From: Agromyces sp. Soil535 | GTDB lineage: Bacteria; Actinomycetota; Actinomycetes; Actinomycetales; Microbacteriaceae | Assembly (NCBI RefSeq): GCF_001428255.1 | Contig: NZ_LMRW01000026.1 | Span: 121,609-162,479 of the forward strand | DNA: 40,871 nt | Direction: 5' to 3' | Shown: positions 32,677-40,647 of the stretch, one piece after another | How the letters are laid out: each line of letters starts with the position of its first letter | Position numbering within the stretch: the first letter of the stretch is position 1 | Made by a program: the position numbers and the translations under genes | The notes under the pieces: model-generated | Told to the model about the DNA's origin: nothing | What the model saw: only the letters and a program-made list of their open reading frames with translations | The model's database searches: none

Positions 32677-33798
32677 TCACTCGTCCCAGAGGCCGTGCTC
32701 GGGCCAGCGGCGCGGCAGGCGCTCCTCGACGGGCGGCAGCTCGGGGTGCGGCTTGTGTGCGCCGGTCTGATACCAGTAGGCGACGCTCGAGTAGTCATTC
32801 CCCTGGTCGTTCGCGTGGCCGTGCTCGATCGAGACGCGGAGCGACGTCTGGAAGCGCACCGGGTCCTCGATGTGCCAGCGGAACATGCTCCACAGGCCGA
32901 AGTGCTCCTGCGGGCTCGCCCCCAGCGTGATGCCGTGGTAGGGGCCGGCGTACTCGCCGCTGGGGAATCCCCACGCCGCGCCGAAGTAGTCCTCGGTGCC
33001 GGTGCCGTGCAGCGACGGCGGCCACACCTCTCCGTCGATGAAGAACATGTCGTCACCTTCGCCGGGCCACGTGAAGACCTGGTTCGAGGCGTCGAAGTTG
33101 TCGATGCTGAGCACGCAGCCGACGTAGTGCCCGGTGCCCTCCGCGTCGAGGACCACGTAGTTCTCGTCGCCCGTGAGGTTGGCGCCGGGCAGGTCCCACG
33201 GCGCCGGGTTCTCCTCGTCGGTCTCGTGCCGCACGGCCGTCGTCGGCTTCTCCTGCCGGTAGTACGCGTGGAACCGGCCGACGTCGTCGGGGATCGGCTC
33301 CTCGGTGAGCTCGTAGTCGACGTAGTAGAAGAGGTTCTGGATCGGCTGGTCGCTCTCGTTGCGGATCTGGATCTTCGCCCGCGAGCCGAACGGCATCGGG
33401 AAGTAGCAGTTCATGGCCGCCGCGAACGGACCCTTCGGGCCACGGCGCGGGCCGAACACGGCGTTCAGCGGCAGTGAGATGTAGTGCTTCGCCACCGCGT
33501 GGCCGACGCCGAAGAAGTCGCCGAGCGGGGCACGCACGCTCGGGTTCTCCTCGCCGTCCCAGAACATCTCGATCACGAGCTTGCGGAGGTACTTCTCCGA
33601 GTAGCAGCGAGTGGTGAGCCAGATGTGCTCGATGCGACCCGAGCCCTCGATGTCGGCGATGACGAACGTCTCGCCGGCGGGCACGACCTTGAAGTCGCGG
33701 TTGCCGCCGGTCTGGTCCCAGCTCGACTCGCGGCGCGAGCGTCCGTTCTTGACATGCGCGAGGCCGCCGAGCGGGCTGTTCGGTTGCCAGAATTCCAT
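32677..33798 (-). CDS. DUF2961 / glycoside hydrolase family 172 protein (locus B)
   Basis: A 373-residue cytoplasmic GH172/DUF2961 protein, paralogue of the one at 25521. Shared blocks: SSWDQTGGNRDF, IADIEGSGRIEHIWLT, PLGDFFG, YFPMPFGSRAKI, the candidate catalytic Glu247 in GEGDDM and Glu269 in GTGTEDYFG, and HGHANDQGNDYSSVAYWYQ. The spacing of the two Glu residues (22) is the same in both paralogues. It lacks the C-terminal helical extension and has different loops, for example RHETDEENPAPWDLPG, so the substrate may differ. No GH32 gene accompanies it; the importer genes do. A difructose anhydride or another furanoside such as a D-arabinofuranosyl glycan fragment are possible substrates. Confidence 0.88.
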   Translation of the reverse strand: MEFWQPNSPLGGLAHVKNGRSRRESSWDQTGGNRDFKVVPAGETFVIADIEGSGRIEHIWLTTRCYSEKYLRKLVIEMFWDGEENPSVRAPLGDFFGVGHAVAKHYISLPLNAVFGPRRGPKGPFAAAMNCYFPMPFGSRAKIQIRNESDQPIQNLFYYVDYELTEEPIPDDVGRFHAYYRQEKPTTAVRHETDEENPAPWDLPGANLTGDENYVVLDAEGTGHYVGCVLSIDNFDASNQVFTWPGEGDDMFFIDGEVWPPSLHGTGTEDYFGAAWGFPSGEYAGPYHGITLGASPQEHFGLWSMFRWHIEDPVRFQTSLRVSIEHGHANDQGNDYSSVAYWYQTGAHKPHPELPPVEERLPRRWPEHGLWDE

Positions 33799-33858
33799 TG
33801 CGTGTTCCGTTTCTACTGGTGGTGGTGCGGATGCCCCGAGGTCGGCGGATGCCGCGGG

Positions 33859-34695
33859 TCAGCCCTTGACCGCGCCGAGCGTGAGCCCGGCTACGATGTG
33901 TCGCTGGAGGAGGAGGGTGAGCAGGATCACGGGGATCGAGTAGACCGCGGCGAGCGCCGTCATCCCGCCCCAGTCCAGGCCGAACTGACTCTGGAAGTTC
34001 GCGATGACGATCGGCGTGGTCTGCGCACGGATGCTTGTGAGCAGAAGCGCGAAGAGGAACTCGTTCCACGAAGCGAGGAACGCGAAGATCGCGGTGACGG
34101 CCACGCCGCCGGTGACCACGGGGATCACGACGCGCCACAGGGCCTGCAGCCTGGAGCATCCGTCGACCTTCGCGGCCTCGTCGAGCTCGTCGGGTACGGC
34201 CTCGAAGAAGCTCGCCATGAGCCAGATCGACAACGGCAGCGAGATGGTCGTGTGTGCGATCGCGAGGCCGAACGACGTGTCGGTGAGCCCGAGGTTCCGC
34301 ATGATCTCCACGAGCGGCACGCCCACCGCGATGGTCGGCACCATGCGCGTGACGAGCGCGGCGACGATGAAGACCCGGCCGCTCGGGGTGCGGAACCGCG
34401 TGATGGCGTAGGCGGCGGGCACCGCGAGCATGAGTGAGAGCGCGGTGCTGATGATGGCGGTGATGACGCTGTTCACGAGCGCCGCGGGCACGCCCTCGCG
34501 ACTGAGCGCCGAGACGTAGTTCTCCAGCGTCCACTGCGTCGGCAGCACCGTCGGCGGCACCGAGATCGCTTCGAGCGGCGGCTTGAACGACGTGAGCAGC
34601 AGGTAGACGAAGGGGAATCCGTAGAGGATGAGTGCGGCCGCGAGCAGCGCCCAGAGCACGATGCGGGTCTTGCCGCGGGTCTCGAGTCCGTTCAT
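33859..34695 (-). CDS. CUT1 sugar ABC importer permease, MalG-type (locus B)
   Basis: A 278-residue membrane protein with six helices. The EAA loop reads DEAAKVDGCSRLQALWRVVI and the C-terminus ends RHIVAGLTLGAVKG, very like the MalG-type permease of locus A. The start ATG overlaps the stop of the preceding permease (34692-34695), so translation is coupled. It is followed 60 bp later by the GH172 gene, which links transport with intracellular cleavage of the imported sugar. Confidence 0.92.
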   Translation of the reverse strand: MNGLETRGKTRIVLWALLAAALILYGFPFVYLLLTSFKPPLEAISVPPTVLPTQWTLENYVSALSREGVPAALVNSVITAIISTALSLMLAVPAAYAITRFRTPSGRVFIVAALVTRMVPTIAVGVPLVEIMRNLGLTDTSFGLAIAHTTISLPLSIWLMASFFEAVPDELDEAAKVDGCSRLQALWRVVIPVVTGGVAVTAIFAFLASWNEFLFALLLTSIRAQTTPIVIANFQSQFGLDWGGMTALAAVYSIPVILLTLLLQRHIVAGLTLGAVKG

Positions 34696-35708
34696 CGCGC
34701 CTGGCTCCCCGGTCGCCAGATGAGCGCGATGGCCGTGATCGCCACGGCGAGCATCGCGATGAGGTAGACGGTGCCCATCGCGCTCGCGAGGCCGGGCTCG
34801 CCGAAGCGGGTCATGGTGCGGTAGATCAAGAGGCTCAAGGTGGTGGTGCTCCCCTGCGGTCCGCCATCCGTCTGGATGAGGATGATGTCGAAGGCGCGTG
34901 CGGCGTCGATGCCGCGCACGATGAGGGCGACCGCGATGACCGGTCGCAGCAGCGGGATGATCACGCTGAAGAGCAGCCGCGGGTAGCTCGCGCCGTCGAT
35001 GCGCGCCGCCTCGATCACGTCGCCCGGGATGTTCTGCAGGCCCGCGAAGAGCACGAGCGTGATGAACGACGTGGTGAGCCAGACATCCGGGAGCGCGACC
35101 GAGAAGAGCGCGATGTCGGGGTCACTGAGCCAGTGGATCTGGTCGGGGCTCGAGAGGATGCCCCAGCGGTAGAGCAATTCGTTGACGATGCCGAAGTTGT
35201 CGATGAGGAGGAATCGCCAGAGCAGGCCCGCAACGATCGGCGCGATCATGAGCGGGTACATGAAGATCGTGCGGAACACGCTCGATCGACGGCCCAGGGC
35301 GGTGAAGAGCAGGGCGACCGCGAGCCCGAGCGTGAACTCCAGCGTCACGACGATGAGCGTGTAGACGACCGTGCGCACCGACGCGTTCTGGAACGCCTCC
35401 GACGCGAAGGCAGTCGCGTAGTTCGCGAAGCCCACGAAGGTGCGCGGGCCGCCCGCGATCGGCGAGATCTCGTAGAAGCTGTCGGCGATGAAGCGGATGA
35501 GCGGCCACAGCACGAAGGCCGCGAGGAAGAGGCCGGCCGGTGCCATGAGCGCGAGCGCGAAGCCCTTGTCGCTGAGGTGCCGGCGCGTACGGTTGCGGCC
35601 ACGACCACGACCGGGGGCCGCGGGCGGCCCTTCGGCGGGTCGGGCCGGCCCGGCCGGGGCGGTCTTCTCGACCGCCCCGAGCGGGGACTGCTGAGTGATG
35701 CTTGCCAC
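34692..35708 (-). CDS. CUT1 sugar ABC importer permease, MalF-type (locus B)
   Basis: A 338-residue membrane protein: a cytoplasmic N-terminus of about 45 residues rich in Pro, Ala and Arg, then six helices. The EAA loop is EAARIDGASYPRLLFSVIIP. AGLFLAAFVLWPLIRFIADSF is the usual first helix of MalF/UgpA-like subunits. It lies 40 bp after the binding-protein gene and overlaps the next permease, so the three form one importer without an ATPase of their own. Confidence 0.92.
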   Translation of the reverse strand: MASITQQSPLGAVEKTAPAGPARPAEGPPAAPGRGRGRNRTRRHLSDKGFALALMAPAGLFLAAFVLWPLIRFIADSFYEISPIAGGPRTFVGFANYATAFASEAFQNASVRTVVYTLIVVTLEFTLGLAVALLFTALGRRSSVFRTIFMYPLMIAPIVAGLLWRFLLIDNFGIVNELLYRWGILSSPDQIHWLSDPDIALFSVALPDVWLTTSFITLVLFAGLQNIPGDVIEAARIDGASYPRLLFSVIIPLLRPVIAVALIVRGIDAARAFDIILIQTDGGPQGSTTTLSLLIYRTMTRFGEPGLASAMGTVYLIAMLAVAITAIALIWRPGSQAR

Positions 35709-35748
35709 GGGTGCGTCCTTGCCTGTGGGTGTACTGAGGGCTGGCTGC

Positions 35749-37074
35749 CTACTCGAGGATGGCTTCGATCTGCGACTTGGCGTCCTCGAGCAGGGCGGCG
35801 TTGTCCGCGCCCGGCTCGACGGCTTTCTGCAGCATCGGCGTGAGCACCGAGTCGACGATCTCCTGCCACTCCGGCGTGGCCGGGCGGGGGAGCGTCTGGG
35901 GTGCGTTCAGGGTGTCGAGCAGTGCCGGGTAGTTCTCGTAGCCGGCCTCGGCGCTCTTCGCCTCGAAGGCCGACTTGCGAGCGACGAGTCCGAGCGACGT
36001 GTCGGCCGACAGGTCGTTGTGCTCGTAGGCGAACTGCACGAAGTCCTTCGCCTGCTCCTGCTTGGCACCGGCCCGCGGCACCGAGAGGTACCACGCTCCG
36101 GGCACGCCCGCGACGCCGCCGGGCCCTGCGATCATCGGGGCGACGCCGATCGAGTCCTTCACGACCGAGTCGTCGGGGGTACCGCGGTAGGCGTGGCCCC
36201 AGAACCGCATCATGGCGAGGTTGCCCTGGTAGAAGAGGTTCTGCGCGCCCGCCCAGTCGAGCTGCGCGGCGCCGGTCGGCGCGAACGGCAGGAGGCTCGT
36301 GTAGAAGTCGAGCGCCGCCTTGTGGTCCTCGTCGGCGATCGTCACCTCGCCCGACTCGGCGTCGAGCACCATGTGCTCCTCGCCCGCCTGTGACACGGTG
36401 GCCAGCCACTCCGTCTCGACGGCGCCCTTGACATCGGTGCCATAGAGGTCGACCTGGCCGTCGCCGTCGGTGTCGCGCGTGAAGAACTCGGCCACGTCGC
36501 GGTACTGTTCCCAGTCGGTGGGCGGGGCGAGCGGGTAGCCGTACTTCGCCTCGAAGTCGGCCTGGTTGGCCGGGTCCTCGAAGAGGTCGGTGCGGTAGAA
36601 GAGGATCTCGGAGTTGGTCCACACCGGCATGCCGACGTAGGCGCCGTTGACCTGCGCCTCGGCGACGAGCCCGCCGAAGAGGTCCTCCTTCACCTCGTCG
36701 GTGTAGAGGTCGTCGAGCGGGGCGACGCCGTCGGCGAAGGCGCTCAGCCAGATCGCGTCGAGCGCGGCGACGTCGAACGTGGGACTGCCGCTTCCGAGCT
36801 CGGCGGAGATGCGGTCGTAGAGACCGGCGTACGGCAGCTCGACGAGGGTGACGGCGGTGCCGGTCTCCTCCTTGTAGAGGTCGGCGATGGGCTGCAGTTC
36901 GGCCTTGCCGCCGCCCTCGACGACGACCGTGAGGGTGTCGGCGTCGGCGGATGCCCCGCCGGTGCCGCCGACGCCGCACGCCGCGAGGGCGGCGACGGTG
37001 GCGAGGGCGGTCGCGGCAGCGATCCCCACGCGTGCGCCCCGGCGGGGGGACCGGGTGCGTGTGCGAAGCTTCAT
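35749..37074 (-). CDS. ABC sugar-importer substrate-binding lipoprotein (locus B)
   Basis: A 441-residue family-1 solute-binding lipoprotein. The signal peptide ends in the lipobox ALAAC with Cys33. The mature protein begins with a Gly/Ala linker and then TLTVVVEGGGKAELQPIADL; mid-protein DTDGDGQVDLYG is an EF-hand-like calcium-binding loop seen in some binding proteins of this family. The sequence is clearly different from the locus A binding protein, so the two importers probably differ in ligand or linkage. First gene of the minus-strand operon, behind an elaborate operator region. Confidence 0.92.
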   Translation of the reverse strand: MKLRTRTRSPRRGARVGIAAATALATVAALAACGVGGTGGASADADTLTVVVEGGGKAELQPIADLYKEETGTAVTLVELPYAGLYDRISAELGSGSPTFDVAALDAIWLSAFADGVAPLDDLYTDEVKEDLFGGLVAEAQVNGAYVGMPVWTNSEILFYRTDLFEDPANQADFEAKYGYPLAPPTDWEQYRDVAEFFTRDTDGDGQVDLYGTDVKGAVETEWLATVSQAGEEHMVLDAESGEVTIADEDHKAALDFYTSLLPFAPTGAAQLDWAGAQNLFYQGNLAMMRFWGHAYRGTPDDSVVKDSIGVAPMIAGPGGVAGVPGAWYLSVPRAGAKQEQAKDFVQFAYEHNDLSADTSLGLVARKSAFEAKSAEAGYENYPALLDTLNAPQTLPRPATPEWQEIVDSVLTPMLQKAVEPGADNAALLEDAKSQIEAILE

Positions 37075-37118
37075 TACTTCACTCCGTTTCAGGTTGTCTG
37101 GTGCAGGATCTTGCGGGT

Positions 37119-37219
37119 GCCAAGACGTTTTGGCAAAACGTCTTGGCTCAAGCTATGACAACGTTGTCGGTCGAGTCAAGAAGATGACGGTGCCAAAATC
37201 GCGGCGGCTCGTTTTGGCA
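37119..37219 (-). promoter_or_regulatory. Locus B promoter with multiple LacI-type operators
   Basis: On the minus strand TTGACT (37179-37174), 18 bases, TAGCTT (37155-37150). Just downstream lies a perfect inverted repeat (37119-37147) with arms GCCAAGACGTTTT and AAAACGTCTTGGC around GGC; its two CG centres are 13 bp apart, as in locus A. A third CG-centred palindrome, GACAACGTTGTC (37157-37168), fills the -35/-10 spacer. Upstream, TGCCAAAA (37191-37198) and TTTTGGCA (37212-37219) form another inverted pair. Confidence 0.75.
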
Positions 37220-37430
37220 AGAGCGGTGCCGAGTGGGGTGGTGCCGAACGGAGTGCACGGCCGATGCTCACATCGGAAGGCCACCTCCAGTGAGAACCGG
37301 AGTACGGCGCATTCCGAGATTCGTGGCCTCTCGAGTGCGATGCGGAGAATGCTCTCCCTCTAACGGGGGCTGCTCTTGAGCATTCCTCGGGCACTAGGAT
37401 CGGGGCGTCACCGCTTGGGGAGTGGATGCC

Positions 37431-40349
37431 ATGGCCCGGTTACGAGTGCTCGAACTGCGGATCCACGGCATCGCCAACGCCCCACCCGCCGATATGCTGT
37501 GCACCACCCAGGAGCGGGTGGAGCGCAAGGACGGCGACGAGGAGGGTTCGTTCTGGCAGATCAAGCCGACGCCCGGGGCACCCGACACGTCACCAGAGCA
37601 CGTCGAGATCGTCGCCGAGGCCTACTCGTGGGGAAACCAGGCCCGGTCCGGCGGGTCGGCGATTGCCCTCATCGGTCGTGCGATCGTGCACGTCGGTTGG
37701 CTCTTCGTGCTCCCGTTCGGGCTCTGCAATCTCGCCTACTGGGCACGACGTGACATCAAGGGCACCGACGAGGCTCCCAATTGGTGGGCTGGCGGAAACG
37801 GCGCGATCGCCGTCCGAATGTTCGCGCTGCTCCAGACGCTCTTCTATGTCGTCGGATTCCTTACCGTGTCCGTATATCTGATAGGCCTCCAGTGTGTCCG
37901 CGAAGAGCCACCTGGGAAAAAAGTCTTCACAACATGTGCGGCCTTGCCAGGATGGCTCGACTTCCTCACTGGGTTGAGTCCCACCTCTCGGGCGGCCGTG
38001 CTCAGCGTCGTGCCGATCGCGATCATCCTACTCATCTACCTCATCGGCAGAACCGCCCGCGGAAACTTCAATCCGCAGCGGTCGTTCGACGATCCGAAGC
38101 AAGAGCCGGCCGCAGGTGAAGGCGCGAAGGGCGCAAGTGCGGCGGCTCCGCCACGACCACCCCTGCTCGCGACGGCCGATTTCTGGCACCGTGCGCGGAT
38201 CGTTCAGACCTCCGAGCGCACGCACTTCGCGGGCGCGATCGCGCTTATTGTGTTCCTCCTGGCTGCCGACACGCTGCTGGACGCCAATCCGAACTCGAGT
38301 CCGATCGACCTGCTCCTCCGGTTCGGCACGACGTTCGCGGAGCATCCGATCCCAGCGGTTATGACGGCGATCGGCGGAGCACTGCTCCTCAGTGCCTTCG
38401 CGATCACCGCCCTGATCGGGTTGAGCGACAAGATCTGGTCCAACAGTTCGAAGCGGGGCTGGTCGACGGTCCTACTGGTGCTCTCGGCCCTCGCGTATGC
38501 GTTCTGGTTGGGTTGGGCGGTTCTCGTCGCACGGGACGACGTGGAGGGAGCAGGCCAGTACCCGGGCGACGCGGAGTTCAGAGGGCTCATCGTGACCCCT
38601 ACCGTTATTGCCGCGTTGGGAGCGGTGATCGCGGTTGCGAGTCTCGCGTGGGGATACCGGTGGCGTCACGTGGTGATGTGGGTCCTGTTGCCGCTTGCGT
38701 TCCTCAGCGTCGTCTGGTCTGAACTCGGCGCCAAGAACGTCTTGGGCGAGGCGCCTTGGCTGCGCCCCGCTCTCTCCTGGACAGCGGTTGCACTCGTCAT
38801 CGGCGCCCTGATCGTCGCGTACGTGCCATTTCGGAATGCCGAGGTCAGAGAGGCAAGGCGCCTGTCCGGCTGGCATGGAAACGGCGCGGCGGTGGCTCTG
38901 TTGTTGGCCCTGTTCTCCTCGCTCGTCATCACGAGCCTGCTGGTGCTCGGCGCGCACTCGTGGCTCACCGCAGACAACGACGCTCCTGAAGTGGCGAACG
39001 GGCGGAGAACCATCGAGCCAGCGGCTGCTGCATCGATCGACCCGCCGGCCTTCTACGAGCGCTTCGCCGGAATGCTCGTGATCATGCTTGTGGCACTCAT
39101 TCTCGTAGCGGTGCTCGCGACGATCGCGGCTCTGCGACGGTATCCGGCATTCAGCCTCCCCGGGCTGACCGTTCCCGAGGGCACGACGCCGGAGCGAAAG
39201 GCCGACGACGAGTACCTTGGCGGGACGACCGTGCTCACCGACGATTACCCGGCCAACGAAGTGAAGCCGAGCGGGCGGTTGCGCGCAGTCGCCGACGCCC
39301 GCCGCGTCGCCAGCCTTGCCCACCGGGGCGAGCCGATGATGCTGATGCTTGCAATACTCACTGCAATCGCCTTGGTCCCGCTCGCGATCCCCTATTTCGG
39401 CGAAATGATCGACGGAAAAGTGTTCGTCCCCGGCGATGCGCCGTCCGCGGGAGTTGAGCCACTCGCGGTCTGGAGCACGCTCTCGAGCATCTCTGGATGG
39501 GCACTCGGTCTGCTCGCGATCGCGGCCATCGCCTGGGTCGTAACGAATGCGGTGACCTCCACCGAACGGCCGCTCGGGCTCGTATGGGACATCATCTGCT
39601 TCTTCCCGAGGGTCGGGCATCCATTCACTCCGCCCTGCTACGCCGAGCGCGCCGTCCCGGAGGTGAGCAAACGCGTCAAACGTTGGATCAAAGAGGGGGG
39701 CGAGGATGCGAGGGTGATCCTCTCTGCCCACTCAATGGGCGCCACCATCGCTGTTGGTGCGGTGTTCTGGTTGCACAACGACACGAACGACGACACTCTC
39801 AACAGGGTTTCCCTGCTTACGCACGGCGCGCAACTCCGTGCGTACTTCAGCCGGTACTTCCCCGAGGTGTTCGGCCCCCGTGTACTGGGAGTTCGTGGCA
39901 CGACGGCACCCGCACTGCTCGCCGCGGACCCGTGGAAACGACAGGTGATCGGAGACCGCCTACGCCCGACGTCGGCCCTGCAGCCCGCCGGGGACCCGCT
40001 CACCGTGGTCAAGCTCCTTGGCGGAGACTTCGGGGACGTCGACCATCTCGTCGCGCCCCGGTGGAGGAGCCTCTGGCGGCGGACCGACTTCCTCGGGTTT
40101 CCAATCACCGGGTATTGGAGCAATGAGAAGAACGGCGTCAACGGGAACCCCATCGATCGTGGAGCGACCGAGCGTTCGCCCCGCGACTACCTCTGGAAGG
40201 TGGCTCGACACAACGACTACCTGTCGACGCTCCAGTATCAGGCGGCCCGCGATGAGCTGATCGAGATGATGGAGGGCAAACGGCCTTTCCGGAAGCTGAC
40301 CGCCGTCAGTCGCAAACTCATTCGAGGTAGTGCCGGTCGCGCTCGATGA
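37431..40349 (+). CDS. Large membrane protein with a split alpha/beta-hydrolase-like domain
   Basis: A 972-residue protein I do not recognise by name. The N-terminus (LRVLELRIHGIANAPP) resembles the strand and oxyanion HG of an alpha/beta hydrolase. About thirteen hydrophobic helices follow between residues 75 and 710. The C-terminus resumes with a nucleophile-elbow pattern LSAHSMGATIAVG, Ser768, in which the usual first Gly is Ala, and later VDHLVAPRWRSLW, where a catalytic His could lie. This suggests a membrane-embedded esterase or lipase with a large insertion, but no activity can be assigned. Codons ending in A or T are visibly commoner than in neighbours, a hint of transfer. ATG 37431 follows GGGGAG; the in-frame GTG at 37422 abuts that site. 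Apparently monocistronic. Confidence 0.8.
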   Translation: MARLRVLELRIHGIANAPPADMLCTTQERVERKDGDEEGSFWQIKPTPGAPDTSPEHVEIVAEAYSWGNQARSGGSAIALIGRAIVHVGWLFVLPFGLCNLAYWARRDIKGTDEAPNWWAGGNGAIAVRMFALLQTLFYVVGFLTVSVYLIGLQCVREEPPGKKVFTTCAALPGWLDFLTGLSPTSRAAVLSVVPIAIILLIYLIGRTARGNFNPQRSFDDPKQEPAAGEGAKGASAAAPPRPPLLATADFWHRARIVQTSERTHFAGAIALIVFLLAADTLLDANPNSSPIDLLLRFGTTFAEHPIPAVMTAIGGALLLSAFAITALIGLSDKIWSNSSKRGWSTVLLVLSALAYAFWLGWAVLVARDDVEGAGQYPGDAEFRGLIVTPTVIAALGAVIAVASLAWGYRWRHVVMWVLLPLAFLSVVWSELGAKNVLGEAPWLRPALSWTAVALVIGALIVAYVPFRNAEVREARRLSGWHGNGAAVALLLALFSSLVITSLLVLGAHSWLTADNDAPEVANGRRTIEPAAAASIDPPAFYERFAGMLVIMLVALILVAVLATIAALRRYPAFSLPGLTVPEGTTPERKADDEYLGGTTVLTDDYPANEVKPSGRLRAVADARRVASLAHRGEPMMLMLAILTAIALVPLAIPYFGEMIDGKVFVPGDAPSAGVEPLAVWSTLSSISGWALGLLAIAAIAWVVTNAVTSTERPLGLVWDIICFFPRVGHPFTPPCYAERAVPEVSKRVKRWIKEGGEDARVILSAHSMGATIAVGAVFWLHNDTNDDTLNRVSLLTHGAQLRAYFSRYFPEVFGPRVLGVRGTTAPALLAADPWKRQVIGDRLRPTSALQPAGDPLTVVKLLGGDFGDVDHLVAPRWRSLWRRTDFLGFPITGYWSNEKNGVNGNPIDRGATERSPRDYLWKVARHNDYLSTLQYQAARDELIEMMEGKRPFRKLTAVSRKLIRGSAGRAR

Positions 40350-40537
40350 GTTGCGGTACGCGGATACCTCCCGAGCGTCCCACATTCGGGTCGTCGACGA
40401 CCCGCGCCGCCGCGGCGCCGGCCGATCCGAGGATCGGGCCGACGCCGCGGTCACTGTGGTCAGGAGCCGACCCTCAGGGCCGCCCGCCGAGTGCGCCGCG
40501 CGGCGAGCCCTTCTGCGCATGAGCTCGGCCACCCGAC

Positions 40538-40623
40538 GTTGCACGGTGCGCATTGCAACTCGGGGCGGAGGCCGTGCGGCGCGGCTGGGTCTGATCGGCG
40601 CGGTTGGGTCTCATCGGCGCGGC
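40538..40623. repeat. Inverted pair and 19-bp direct repeats before the MOSC gene
   Basis: GTTGCA (40538-40543) and TGCAAC (40554-40559) form a perfect inverted pair. Next, two 19-bp direct repeats beginning CGGCGCGG (40577-40595 and 40596-40614; they differ at two positions) and a third partial copy to 40623. They lie just upstream of the MOSC gene and could be binding sites. The rest of the roughly 300-bp gap from 40350 shows nothing I can name. Confidence 0.55.
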
Positions 40624-40647
40624 AGCCACGTCGGGTACCGTTCTCGC

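Noticed and set aside
39960..40553. 197-codon minus-strand frame near the right end
   Set aside because: It overlaps the 3-prime end of the membrane-hydrolase gene, is Arg/Ser-rich and has no motif or ribosome-binding site.
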